From Varanus komodoensis (lineage: Eukaryota; Chordata; Lepidosauria; Squamata; Varanidae), in NCBI RefSeq assembly GCF_004798865.1, contig NW_025336598.1, positions 29,885,935 to 29,949,934 on the forward strand: 64,000 bases of DNA, in the 5' to 3' direction. This document shows, piece by piece, positions 33,816 through 44,744 of this stretch. Made by a program: the position numbers and the translations under genes. The notes below the pieces were generated by a model. It ran no database searches. It was not told where the DNA came from and was given only the letters and a program-made list of their open reading frames with translations. Each line of letters opens with the position of its first letter. Position 1 is the first letter of the stretch.

Positions 33816-35834
33816 AACAGCAGCAACTAGTATTCACCAAAAGCTGCATGTTAGGCTAAAATCTGCTCCAGGGACATCTTTTCTATAGAAAGCTGGTCCT
33901 AGAAATGTCTCTCTTCTCTTCCAGGGGAGTAATTCCATATCCTGGCTCCAGAGACACACACATTGCTGGATGGTGCCAATATGTTATGGGAGGAATTTGC
34001 AAGGACATGAAGGTCAGCCCTAGAGAGCTGGAACACTTCAGATCCCAGGAGCGAGGTCTGAAGGAGAGATCACACATTCAGAGATGCAACAGCAGGCACA
34101 GTGTCAACACTAGAGATCAAAACAGTGTCCCCTGCAGGGAGATGGGCACATGGAACATGGATAGTTTTTGTCAGTTGAACAGCAACAGCAACCAGAGCCC
34201 CGTCAGAGCTGTTCTGGAGTCCTGCAGAACTAAAAGCCAAAATAGGAAGTGGGGGATGTCGTGTATGGAGCACCTAAGCAATATATTTTATTCTCACTAC
34301 AAGGGGAAAAGCACATGAAAAGCTGGGAGGGCATTCAAGGCACAGCCACAAGTCTCCATGTTTTTCTCTAAATCAGACCCTTCGTAGCTATACGTTTCCC
34401 CAAAGGTGCTCTGTATATTTGTGTTTGTCTGTCTGTAAGAGGCAGAAAGAGAAAGAGAGCAAAAGGGAGTGTGTCTTGCAAAGACGATTGGCAATCTGGA
34501 AATAGTAGACACCTGGAGCGAAGAGCAAGATTCCACCTGCTGGTCCCAGTTGTGACCATCCCACATTAATGTGGTCTCCATGACAGAGATGATGGCTTTG
34601 TGAAGATGACTTGATGACACGGAGTTCCAGAGCAGAGCTAGCAAGCAATGCTTCCTCTCCCTTCTCACTCTGTATAACAGTTATCCCTCAATTTCGTGCT
34701 GCTGCACATGGCTTTCGTTTTTCAAAGGGCAAGTCTTATCTCTCCTGAAGCAAGCTATTATAGTTATTGGCTCTACCGCCAATAAAGCTATTTGACTGGT
34801 TTGCCCTCTCCATGCTCACAGCCACACATTTTGCCATGTCCCTATCCACACCGCTGAGGACGGGGAGTGGAACGGACACTAATAATACCCTATTACATTA
34901 AATAACCATTCTCTCAGGACATGCTCCTACAAAGTTACACCACCTTCATTTATGATAAATCACAAATCACTTTCTTTGTTACAAGAGAGGCAGAAGATCT
35001 GTTCACCACCACTTGAAAAATTCTGCCTGGCTGAAATAGAACGAAAAGTTAAGCGTTCAAAATAGAAGGGGGGGTGTAATTTACCAGATTTCACAATCAT
35101 GGATTTAAACCATCACTTCAATCAAGGCTCAGAAGTGCAGGCATCCCAATCTAGCTCCTGGAAATGGGACCTGCTATGTCCTCTCCCTCTCTTGCAACTT
35201 ACAAACTATTTTTTGAAAGTATTACAACTGCTAACTTAAGGTGGTGGGTGCAGGGAAGAAAAGAGGATTTAAAAGAAAACACCTATAAGTGCTCATGATT
35301 GAGGTTTGTACCAAGCAGTGCTTCATCAAGAAAGAAAAAAAGAGCCCCATCACACCTGCCATGTGATGCATAACAGAAACTGCAATCATGATGAGTGCAC
35401 CCTACTGAATTCAGCAAGGTTTACTTCTAAGTAAACAGGCTTAGTACTGCAAGATGTAAAAGCATAAATTAAATACCTTGCAGTTCAGAGCATGCAATGT
35501 TTTACAGAAATATGTAGTTCCTGAACTCAGCCACTGCATGCGTACCATATATATAAGATGCACATCAACAAAACAAAATGTGAAAGGCCAAAACGTTTCA
35601 AAACTAACCATGAGCTGAAAGACAACCCACATCTAATTCACAAGGTCCTCTGACTAGTCATGCTTTTTTAGTGGTTCAGAAAAAGGAAAATGACTCACAG
35701 ACCTACGTATTTAGAACTTAGGCTCACTATACCCAAAGCACCGTTGGTATACAATCCAGTTGGCTTACTAGGAATGGCTCTATGACTCTAGTATCTACAC
35801 GAGGCACTGACACGGTTCACACGTAACAATGATC
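33816..35834. other. Non-coding DNA, no recognised gene
   Basis: A copy of the small AAGTCCCA palindromic family is at 35,381-35,450. Otherwise I see no named repeat and no domain. Confidence 0.4.
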
Positions 35835-36268
35835 CCGAGTACATGGTTTGGGGAACTGGGGAAGTGGGGGGTCTCCCTGTCCCATAATCTCAGAACCTGG
35901 GACCATCCCATGAAGCCAACTGTTGGGAGATGTAGGACACATAAGAGGGAGTACTTGAGCACGCAAGATGCAGTTAAGCTATGGAATACATTGCCACAGG
36001 AAGTAGTGATGGCCACCCATTGGGATGGCTTTGAAAGGGCACTGGAGAGATTCATGGAGGAGGAGGCTACCAACAGCGACTAGCCTCGCGGTCTATGTGC
36101 TACCTCAGCATGCATAGTCAGCATGCATATCTGCACCAGTTGCTGAGGAGCTTGAGCTTGTATCTATCCACCTCAAGGGATCCTGTGAACAGAGTGCTGG
36201 ACTGGAGGGACTATTTGTCCATCTGATCCAGCATGGCTTTGGTGATGTTCTTATGAGGATGTTCTTCA
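35835..36268 (+). mobile_element. CR1-type LINE 3' end, sense
   Basis: The translation at 35,829-36,083 ends KLWNTLPQEVVMATHWDGF..ALERFMEEEAT, the familiar CR1 sequence just before and within the 3' UTR. Downstream come AGTGCTGGACTGGAGGGA, CATCTGATCCAGCATGGC and a terminal GTTCTTATGAGGATGTTCTT, an 8-bp-type repeat end. The element is 5' truncated to about 430 bp. A partial duplication of CAGCATGCATA lies at 36,107-36,130. Confidence 0.85.
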
Positions 36269-36673
36269 TTTCATAATCCAACAACAAACAACTGGTTCCC
36301 TTCCTGGGTTGATTATGGATAACAACTCATAGTTGAAACATGATGTAGGGTTCATATGTAAAAATAAACCACAATTCAGTGACAATGCAATACTTTTGTC
36401 ATCACATACAAAACAAGTCACTGACACTGATCAGAAAAAGTGCACCAGTTCTCTAGGAGTCACTCCTGCCATGGAATTGGTGGCATGCATCTCGTGGGAA
36501 ACATCAAGAGTCTTACCACCTCCCACAGTGAGTGGGTGGAGCAGAAAAATTAGCAGGTCTGCCAAGCCTAGGATGTAGAAAGAAAGCCTGCATGGATGGC
36601 CTCATTATTATTTTAAAGGAGGCATATAATCAATGCTTTTCAGTCAGCCCTTTAGGGATAATTGAATAAAGCC
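36269..36673. other. Non-coding DNA, no recognised feature
   Basis: Nothing here can be named. Confidence 0.4.
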
Positions 36674-36898
36674 TCAAATCCTTTCTGTTTTCTTCTTAAG
36701 AAGCTTTTTGGTATCTCTCTCTCTTTGGAGCAGGAGAGGGGAGTCAAGTTCTTCTCTTTCATCATCATCATCGTCCTCATCCTCGTCCTCATTGTTGTCA
36801 TCATATAAATCAAATAAAGCACGCAGAGGTTCAATTCACTTGACAGGAGGCAGTTCCATTTCAAGATTTTTAGCAGGGAGAAACGAAATTCTTAACAT
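36674..36898 (-). pseudogene. Decayed reading frame with an acidic run, unidentified
   Basis: On the minus strand a single frame from ATG at 36,898 to a TGA at 36,674 is interrupted only by one in-frame TGA at 36,838-36,836. The part after that stop is 53 codons long and includes DDNNEDEDEDDDDDEREELD followed by a basic patch with TKKLLKKKTER. An acidic tract next to a Lys-rich tract is typical of nuclear proteins, and both TGAs could be decayed CGA codons. I do not recognise the parent gene, and no polyA signal or splice site was found. Simple GAT/GAC/GAG triplet expansion could also produce the acidic run. Confidence 0.3.
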
Positions 36899-38034
36899 GG
36901 TTCAAAAGTCTGATCTTGGATATACTCAAGATTAAATTGGGAAGGCACAGTGCAATTTAATGAGCATTTGTCATGTTATTTGCTTGTGCATTATAATAAC
37001 TACACCAGTGTTAACTACACAAATCAGGCAGATGCTCTGTTAAAGCAAAGGGGTTCTGGCCATTGAGAGACACTGCTAAAACATAGTTGGGGCCAGAGAG
37101 AAAGCATGGGGGCTGATTTACAATATATCAGCAAGGATTTTTTATTCCTGGTTTTTTGTTTTTTTAACAAAGCAACAAAACTGGTTCTTTCTTTCTAAAT
37201 TAAGCTCTTTGAACCCTTCATCATTAACTCAGGCATAACGGACAGGTTCGTCCAACTTGGCTGGCAGATCATGGCCAGGGATATGTAGGTACCATTTTGA
37301 ATACAACAGTACATTGGGGTTTGCGCCATAATGTGCAAACTGAGTCAGCACGAGCTATTCAAGCATTAAATGACCCTCATATCAACTTGTTATTAATCAA
37401 GGGCAATGCAAGGATCGTTTAACCCACAAATAGTCCACGATGGCTGGGCTCACACAACACAACATAAGCCCTGTTAAATAACCTACCATGACCCATCATT
37501 GTCATGCAGACCAGATCAGTCAGTACTAGTATACTTCAGGTCATTTTCTATGAATATATGCTAATCATGCCATGGAATGGTTCCTAAGTATTGCTTGCCA
37601 TGCAAGCTGCAGCTGCTGACATTATCTTTCATGCAACTAGTAAGGAGCCCTGGTCTCTTTTGAAACTGGCCACCTTACAAAGGGTCCAGTAAGTCACTAG
37701 ATTTAACCCCAAAGCCACCATTTTCTATCTTGTGCTTACCTCAGCCACCATTTTGCAACTGGCTCTAATCAGTGCACCTGAGCATTCAATCAAAAACCAA
37801 GGTGACCCCACACATGACTTGCTAGGCCACTGCATGCTTTGCAATAATTGTCACTCGGGACCAAACTAGTCTCCTTATCAACACAAAGTTTCATTCTTAA
37901 TGTAAACAGTATCAGTTAACAATTGCAGAAGTCATGGCATAGAAAAAAAAATCCTTTTGATTTTTTGATGGGGCTAAGGAATCTCTTATAGGAGCCAATG
38001 AAGATTTTCCTTAGGACCACAGCAAAGGAGGGAA
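36899..38034. other. AT-rich non-coding DNA, no recognised feature
   Basis: Nothing here can be named. Confidence 0.4.
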
Positions 38035-38220
38035 TTTATTATATTTATTAAACGCCTCATAAAACTAGTTCACTAGGCACTGTAGAACAGTTAAGGACAT
38101 AATAATATACCAACAGCAATCACAATGAATCACTAAAATCCAGCACAACATAAAAACCCAAGATGCATATACCAACGCAGCACAATAAAATGTAATACAA
38201 AATAAAAAACTAAAGTTTCA
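38035..38220 (-). mobile_element. Possible very old antisense LINE 3' end
   Basis: GAATTTATTATATTTATTAAACGCCTC followed by CACTGTAGAACAG and A-rich DNA has the layout of an antisense L2-type tail, but the diagnostic blocks are too decayed for a firm call. Confidence 0.3.
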
Positions 38221-38589
38221 GGAAGGCAAACTACCTCACAAAGATTAAAGTAATAGACCTAACATGCTTAAAATGGGCTGCATATTTACTGTGATCTTGT
38301 AATCATTGCCCCCTCCCCAACCCAGAGCTAACATCATTCGCATTTTTAAAACTCTCCCTGTAAAATATTGGGCTGCATTTAACGTAATATCTGCGTTGAC
38401 CCTCAGTAGAAAAGCATAACTGCAGCTGCTCCTGAGAAATGTATTTATTCACAAGATTTAGACATTGCTTTACATTCAAAAGGATTCCTGAGGAGTGAGC
38501 AATAAAAGAAAGCAGAATGGAGATATTTAAAACCAGATTGTAACAATAAAACATGAAACTGTGGCTGATCCATCAGAAAGGGTTGTTTA

Positions 38590-38815
38590 ACTAAAAATGG
38601 TTTCAGCAGCGGCCACAAAAGTAACACCGGCAGCCCTGCCAAAAAGAGGAGGAGCGCAGTTTCCGAGGGAGGGGCCTGTACCGGAAGCGGCCGGAACAGA
38701 AGCACCTGCTGTGCGAAAAAGAGGATTTGGTGTCCCCAATTCAGTGGTCATCGTCAGGTGTCCTTTCCTTGTGCCCAACTTCAGGATTAGGCTCCAGATG
38801 ATGGTGTAACCCAGC
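38590..38815. other. Small CpG-containing GC-rich patch of unknown origin
   Basis: Within AT-rich DNA, about 200 bp contain several CpGs (GCAGCGGCCAC, ACCGGCAGCC, TACCGGAAGCGGCCGG). Frames on both strands are open for 60-86 codons but show no domain. It may be a young transposon fragment or a small regulatory island. Confidence 0.4.
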
Positions 38816-39361
38816 TTGAATTATTCAGCGGGTAAATCTACTCAACATCTAAAGAGCCCTCTTTGTGGGTGGAAGAGAGAGCACACAGCCACTGCCAGGC
38901 GGCCCTACAGCACAGTTGGGAGAAGCATCCTTACTTTCTGAGAAACAGCAAAACGCTTCTGGGAACGAGGGCTGCTCCCCAGGCCTTTCCTGATTAACCT
39001 CTCCAAGCGCACCTTTCCTAACAGACAGACCTGCTCACCCGTGATCACATAAAATCCACACTTTTCCTACTGAAAAGGCTTTTCCTCAGTGCTTTTCAGG
39101 GGCATATTCTAATGATATATCAGGTGACAGTTACTTAAATGACACATAGTTTCTGTGTAAGTACATAATACTGTTAAACCAACACAGAGATATAACCTAA
39201 TTTCTGGTTACGATCATTTCATCAGCATGAGGCAGTTTGTACACTGCTGTCAGGAAAATGCTTCTCTCTTTTGGAAGACAGGATGTCTCTCCCCATTCCC
39301 CAAAGAGAATGAAGTACTTTGCATGGGGGGATCTGTAAATATGACTGATTGCATGCATCTC
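38816..39361. other. Non-coding DNA, no recognised feature
   Basis: Nothing here can be named. Confidence 0.4.
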
Positions 39362-39560
39362 AACATTTATCTATTTTGTTTCTATGCTGCCCAATAGCCA
39401 GAGCTCTCTGGGCAATTCACAACAATTAATCGAATAAAAAAGATGCAATAAGAATACGAAAGCATAAAATTTCAGTATGAACATTTAAAACAGCAAAAAC
39501 AAAATCCTATGTGCAAAAATATAAAATAGTCTAACATCTAAAACACCAGGGTAACACGAA
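39362..39560 (-). mobile_element. L2-clade LINE 3' end, antisense
   Basis: ATTTATCTATTTTGTTTCTATGCTGCCC and AATAGCCAGAGCTCTCTGGG are the complement of the L2 tail block. The A-rich stretch that follows fits the L2 3' UTR. The copy is short and diverged. Confidence 0.7.
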
Positions 39561-41918
39561 TATGCCCTGAATATTTCCTATAATTGACAGTTCATATAAC
39601 CATCCATCCATCTGATTTTTAACAGTCCATCCATCTGATTTTTTAAAGACTTTTAAAACTGCAATCCTTGGCATGCCAAAGGGGCAAGTTTCATTCCAGC
39701 ATTCTGAGGAAGGGCTGGGAAAGAGTGTTGCCTGAAATTTGAAAATCTATTGCCCGAGTATAGACCATGTTGAGCTAGGTAGATCGGTGGCTTGGCCAGG
39801 TTCCTCTGTTCCTGGCTTTGGAGACAGACAAATGCAAGGCCTAGAGTCTTCTCCTGCATTAGCTTCTTGGATACAAGGAGTCTGTACCTTGGTGCACTCA
39901 GCCTCATAAAGCCCAACAAGGGTGAGAGATTAAGAAGCTAAATTTTTCTTAATGAGAATAAGTTCAGTCACAGCAAAGAGGCAATCAACCAGGAGCACAT
40001 GGTGGAGCTCCCTTTTATACCCTGGATAAGCAGGTAGCAAAACCAGTTGCTTATCGGGTTGAAATTCCTGCTGAGACTCTTGACTGGCACACTTGAATCC
40101 ACGTGGTCTCTGCATGCACCTGGGCGGCTGGGTCCCCTTAGCGCTATGATGTAGCTTTTGTTGTTCATTCTCTGTTGTTGTTTTATAGCTGCAATGAAGG
40201 TTCTGTATTGTTGCGTAGATGCTTGGGATACAGCCAGTCCATGCCTAATGTGGGATGTCCTACAAGCTGAAAGGATGGAAGGCATTTACCATGCAATCAT
40301 ATGCATGTTTATTCTGAAGTACATCACACTCTGTTCAGTTAAGGTGGGGAAAGTGATAAATAGGAAGGCAAATTCAATGCAGCAAGGGTAATGTCCGAAG
40401 TGATGATTAATGTGCTTTAAAATTCATATGTGATTTAATTTTGGACAAAGAGTTAGAGGCATTTTGGGTCTTATGCACAGAACACTACTAAAATTCAGTA
40501 AACAAAAAAAAAATGGATGAATAACAAGTTTTATTGCCAGGTCATTTTGTTCTCCTTTGATTCACTCGGTGTAATGACTGTGAAGAAACAGACAAAAACT
40601 TCACACATTTCCAGTGAACATCAGCCTAGCTGCTTTTGGAGTTCTGGATATTAATTGAACATAAACACACAAATGAATTATTAAAACAGAATACCTGTCT
40701 GTTTTCAAATCACGTTCACTTATAAACAAAACATTTGGGAGCCCACATCAAATCCAGATTGTAATTCAAAAAGGAATGCTGTGGGTGAAATTCAATGGAT
40801 AACAATAGATGTCATCCAATGGATGCAATCCTATAACCTTTCCCTAGGAGAAAGTATCACTGAACTCATGGGATTGACTTTTGAATAGGTATTATAGGAC
40901 TGCACTACCAGTTCAATTTGAGTCATTTTGAAATCAATGAGATAAACAAGTTGGGGCTTAATTCTGCTGATTTCAATGGGAACTAAGTAACTAACACTGT
41001 TACCCTATTTATTAAGGGTTCCATTAAGTTCAATTGAGCAATGAGTAGATGCACTCTTAGGTAAGTACGTACAAGACTGCTGTTGGGGCGATAATCCATA
41101 ATATTCATCTCTACTTTATTTATAGATTAATAAAATGTACATGCAGGCATTATAAACTAAAACTCTGAAACAAAAATTAGATACACCCTTAAAAGTACCA
41201 AGTACCCTGCACAAAATCAGCCAGAGAACAAGGCAGAAGAGGCATTTCAAAATAATATTCTGTGAAGATTGTATTGAAACTTAAAACCTCCATTACTTAA
41301 AGTTAAGGTAAAATCTGTAGGTCTATCCTTTTTCCAGTAATAGACCATACAACTGACCTATAATTAGTGAAATGAAAATGGAGGACAGAGTAAAAGTATT
41401 TTAATAAAATACTAGCTGCCAGGACAGGCTTCAGTTTATCTGAGATTCAAAAAGGAATATAGGGGAAGATCAGCCCTCTGTCCCTTTCTCCCACTTAATA
41501 CTTTTGATATATATCCAAACATTCATTATGCTGACCATCTTCTAATCCAACAAATCAGCTACTTCTTCCTACTTTAGATAGGCTATGTGCTATATCCAAT
41601 TATCTGGTTATGCCTCATTGAACTCAATGGGACTTCCTTCTGAGCAGATGTGTTATCCTGTTAACAGGTTTTGTTTAATGAAGTCATTAGAACCTTCCAT
41701 ACAATTGTGAATTAATGTCACTTTTGATGCACAGAGATCTGATTTCCACAGCATGCATCTAAGCCTTTCCAACCCCACGATGTCCATAAGCGGTCACAGG
41801 AACATCATGTGAATCAGTCTATTTCTGGTCCAGGTCACATCTGCATCTACTATCCCATAAGCCTGCCCCCTCCTGATGTTCATTGATCTAATTTCTTTTT
41901 TTTAATCAACTCACACTG
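39561..41918. other. AT-rich non-coding DNA with small palindromic repeats
   Basis: Copies of the AAGTCCCA palindromic family lie at 40,822-40,903, about 40,957-41,082 and 41,605-41,660. A 23-24 bp direct duplication (CCATCCATCTGATTTTT) lies at 39,601-39,645. I see no gene. Confidence 0.45.
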
Positions 41919-41930
41919 CAAAATATTTTT

Positions 41931-43361
41931 TATTTTATTTATTTAAAACATTTTTCTCTTCAGAAGGCCAGATACTGAAGATGAAACTCAAATACGGTAC
42001 TGAATCTGCCTTGGTCGCCCTGTACGATGACCTGTGCAGGGAGAAGGACAGGGGGAGTGCATCCCTGTTGGTTCTCCTGGACCTCTCAGCAGCTTTCGAT
42101 ACCATCGACCATGGTATCCTTCTGGATAGGCTAGCGGGATTGGGGGTCGGAGGCACTGCCTTGCAGTGGTTCCACTCCTATCTCGATGGCCGGTTCCAGG
42201 TGGTGGTGCTGGGGGACTATGGCTCTGCACCATGGCAGCTATGCCATAGAGTACCGCAGGGGTCCATTTTGTCCCCCTTGCTGTTCAACATCTACATGAA
42301 ACCGCTGGGAGAGGTCATCAGGAGGTGTGGGCTGCGGAACCATCAGTACGCTGATGATACCCAGCTCTACCTCTCGTTTTCCACCAATCCAGGTGAGGCA
42401 GTGGCTGTACTGAACCGGTGCCTGGCCAAGGTAATGGGCTGGATGAGGGCCAATAAACTGAAGCTCAATCCAGACAAGACGCAGGTCCTGTTGGTTGGCG
42501 GATCGGGCTTCGGAGAGGGTGAACTGAACCTAGTCCTGAATGGGATTGCACTCCCTCTTAGGGACAAGGTCCGCAGCCTGGGAGTGTTCCTCGACCCAGA
42601 GCTTTCATTGGAAGCTCAGGTGACAGCAGTGGCGAGGAGCGCTTTCCTTCAGCTTCGGCTGATCCATCAGCTGCACCCCTACCTGGAGTACGACTGCCTG
42701 GCGACAGTGACACACGCGCTGGTGACTTCCCACCTTGACTTCTGTAACGCGCTCTACGTGGGGCTACCCTTGAAGACGGTCCGGATACTTCAACTGGTTC
42801 AAAATAGAGCTGCCAGGCTGCTGACGGGGACTGGGCGTTATGTTCACATGACTCCAGTCCTCCGTCAGCTTCACTGGCTTCCCATTGAAGTCCGGGCCCA
42901 ATTCAAGGTGTTGGTGATGACCTATAAAGCCCTAAACGGCTTGGGTCCTGGTTACCTGAAGGAGTGCTTACATCCATATACGCCCGCCCGCCCCTTGAGA
43001 TCTGCGGGAGAGGCCCTTCCCCAGGAACCCTCCGTGAAAGAAATTAGGAGGGTAGGTACTCGGAGGAGGGCTTTCTCTTCGGTGGTGCCCAATCTATGGA
43101 ATGCGCTCCCCAGAGAGGTCTGCCTGGCGCCGTCATTATTTGTTTTTTTGGCGCCAGGCGAAGACCTTTTTATTTAAACATCATTTTAATTGTTAATATT
43201 ATCTGCTTATTTTATCTGGCCAGGGTGACTTATTTTATATTGTTAATTTGTTGTATATTGGAATGTTTTATATTTTAATTTTATGTTGTGAGCTGCCCCG
43301 AGGCTTCGGCGAATGGGACAGCATAGAAATGTTTTAAATAAATAAATAAATAAATAAATAC
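41931..43361 (+). mobile_element. L2-clade LINE, sense, 5' truncated, intact C-terminal coding
   Basis: Sequence matching the antisense copy at 25.5-28.2 kb starts at about 41,993 (TACGGTACTGAATCTGCC) and runs uninterrupted through the reverse transcriptase, the C-terminal domain, the 3' UTR (GAGCTGCCCCGAGGCTTCGG) and an AAATAAATA tail ending at 43,361. Before the match lie about 37 bp of unrelated filler and, before that, an inverted copy of the L2 3' terminus (41,931-41,956). The lack of stops and the close match to the other copy suggest a fairly recent insertion. Its 3' tail is joined directly to a BovB 3' end. Confidence 0.92.
41981..43177 (+). CDS. L2 LINE reverse transcriptase, C-terminal 390 codons (transposon-encoded)
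   Basis: This frame encodes the catalytic core and C-terminal region of an L2-clade reverse transcriptase, the enzyme that copies the element RNA at the nicked target. LLDLSAAFDTIDH lies at about residues 32-44, VPQGSILSPLLFN at 91-103, and the catalytic QYADDTQLYLSF at 122-133. KLKLNPDK follows, then the conserved C-terminal QNRAARLLTGT and KALNGLGPGYL. The endonuclease and the first part of the reverse transcriptase are missing, and the ATG at 41,981 is in filler sequence, so no functional protein is expected. The frame ends NALPREVCLAPS.. as in relatives. Confidence 0.9.
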   Translation: MKLKYGTESALVALYDDLCREKDRGSASLLVLLDLSAAFDTIDHGILLDRLAGLGVGGTALQWFHSYLDGRFQVVVLGDYGSAPWQLCHRVPQGSILSPLLFNIYMKPLGEVIRRCGLRNHQYADDTQLYLSFSTNPGEAVAVLNRCLAKVMGWMRANKLKLNPDKTQVLLVGGSGFGEGELNLVLNGIALPLRDKVRSLGVFLDPELSLEAQVTAVARSAFLQLRLIHQLHPYLEYDCLATVTHALVTSHLDFCNALYVGLPLKTVRILQLVQNRAARLLTGTGRYVHMTPVLRQLHWLPIEVRAQFKVLVMTYKALNGLGPGYLKECLHPYTPARPLRSAGEALPQEPSVKEIRRVGTRRRAFSSVVPNLWNALPREVCLAPSLFVFLAPGEDLFI

Positions 43362-43572
43362 TTCGGCCACCTAATGAGAAGGAAGGACTCACTGGGAATG
43401 CAAAAGAAGAAGGGCACAGCAGAGAATGAGGTGGCTAGATGGAGTCACTGAAGCAGCCGGCGTGAGCTTAAGTGGACTCCGGGGGATGGTGAATGACAGG
43501 AAGGTCTGGAGGAATGTTATCCATGGGGTCACGATGGGTTGGACATGACTTCGCGACTAACAACAACAACAA
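43362..43572 (+). mobile_element. BovB (RTE) LINE 3' end, sense, 211 bp
   Basis: The segment translates as FGHLMRRKDSLGMQKKKG and then MRWLDGVTEA, the last residues of BovB ORF2. It continues with the BovB 3' end GGGGTCACGATGGGTTGGAC and ATGACTTCGCGACTAACAACAACAACAA. It begins exactly where the L2 tail ends, with no other BovB sequence on the far side of the L2. It is far better preserved than the antisense BovB at 1.3-3.6 kb. Confidence 0.92.
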
Positions 43573-43650
43573 AATATTTTTATCCCGTCCTTTCCGGAAG
43601 GCTCAGGGTGACTTACAATCGCTTGCTCACACTCAGTGAAACTGCACTTG
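43573..43650 (-). mobile_element. SINE/L2-type tail, antisense
   Basis: ATTTTTATCCCGTCCTTTCC and GGCTCAGGGTGACTTACAAT are the complement of the 'gtaag.cgccctgag..' tail shared by L2 and its SINEs. The body is not recognisable, and the unclassified repeat follows at once. Confidence 0.5.
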
Positions 43651-43679
43651 AGTCCATTTTTGCAACATCCAGTGCTGTC

Positions 43680-43900
43680 TCCAGGTTTCAGAGTATCCTT
43701 GGACAAAGCACCTTTAGTACCTTCCCTCCCTCCGTGCGTCTGCCTTCTTACTGATGTTGTTGTCAACTGCTGCCTCTCTTCCTCCTTCCCTGCCTCATCA
43801 TGGCTGCCACTCACTTTCTTGCAAGCAGACAGCCAATGAGCAAATTAGTGGTGACATCAACAGTGCCTCCTCCTTTCTCACTGCTACCATTCTGCAGGGT
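43680..43900 (+). repeat. Copy of an unclassified dispersed repeat, plus strand
   Basis: CAGGTTTCAGAGTATCCTTGG and CAAAGCACC correspond to the start of the 61.8-kb copy. The later CAGACAGCCAATGAGCAAAT, GTGGTGACATCAACAGTGCC and TCCTCCTTTCTCACTGC match the central and 3' blocks of the family. Confidence 0.55.
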
Positions 43901-43972
43901 ATATAATTTAATATATTCAATTATAAATTGAAATATGAACTACAAATTATTTTATTAGGAATACACAATTTG

Positions 43973-43988
43973 TTTCTCTCTCTCTCTC

Positions 43989-44028
<40 letters not shown>
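43973..44028. repeat. (TC)n then (AC)n microsatellite
   Basis: A run of TC units (43,973-43,988) is followed by about eighteen AC units (43,992-44,027). Confidence 0.95.
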
Positions 44029-44165
44029 ACAAAACATTTCTGAGTATTTGTGAAACACAAAAGCTAGTGGAAAACTAGTTTACATCAGTACCTCAGTTAT
44101 CCAGGAAATGTGGAACAAGTAGCAAAGGTTAAATTCCTCAAACATTCTTAGCTATATCCTTAGTT

Positions 44166-44275
44166 AACATGGTGCCTTCAAGATGCCTTGGACTCTCAGA
44201 ATTCCTGACCACTGGTCAGCAACTGCTGAGGTTGATAGGAGTTGGAGTCCAAAACATCTGGGGGCACTAGGTTAG
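44166..44275. repeat. Palindromic hAT-like MITE, near full length
   Basis: GGTGCCTTCAAGATGCCTTGG at the left is the approximate inverse of CCAAAACATCTGGGGGCAC at the right, with CAGAATTCCTGACCACTGG and GATAGGAGTTGGAGT between. The complementary halves make one long hairpin of about 110 bp. The family resembles small hAT-type MITEs common in reptile genomes; that assignment is from memory. Confidence 0.65.
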
Positions 44276-44744
44276 TGAACAAGAGTCTACCCAAACCTCA
44301 ATGAAATATGAAGAACCATCAGAAGGAAGTACAAGACCTTGAAATGTTTGCATCATCAACAATGTTTGCATCTGGACGGAGCAGGCCACCTGATCACAGT
44401 CTTCTGCATTATAAATATTTAAAATTATACTCATTATTTCTAAGTGTACATATATTACAAATTCATATGCACAACTTTTATGCAAATCTGTGTCCTCTCT
44501 TTTGGTGATGTGCAGATAGCCACCATTCGTGGAAAGGAAGACATGGGTGGAGATAAGAAAAGCACCAAGCTTTTCATGCCAAAGATCAGCAGAAGCTGTG
44601 AGAGGAATGCCATCCCCTGCATTTCACCAGCAGACAGAGACCAGGCATGATCATGCGTCAAAAATTAATTAATGCTGGTCATGGACAAACCTACCATCCA
44701 GAAAAAAAGAAACTGCTGTTGAAGGAAATACAGCTGAGAGAACT
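44276..44744. other. Non-coding DNA, no recognised feature
   Basis: Nothing here can be named. The two frames at 44,444-44,661 have no domain. Confidence 0.4.

Noticed and set aside
36708-36935. Plus-strand Ser-rich frame
   Set aside because: The Ser run is the complement of the acidic triplet tract. The minus-strand reading is more protein-like, and even that is uncertain.
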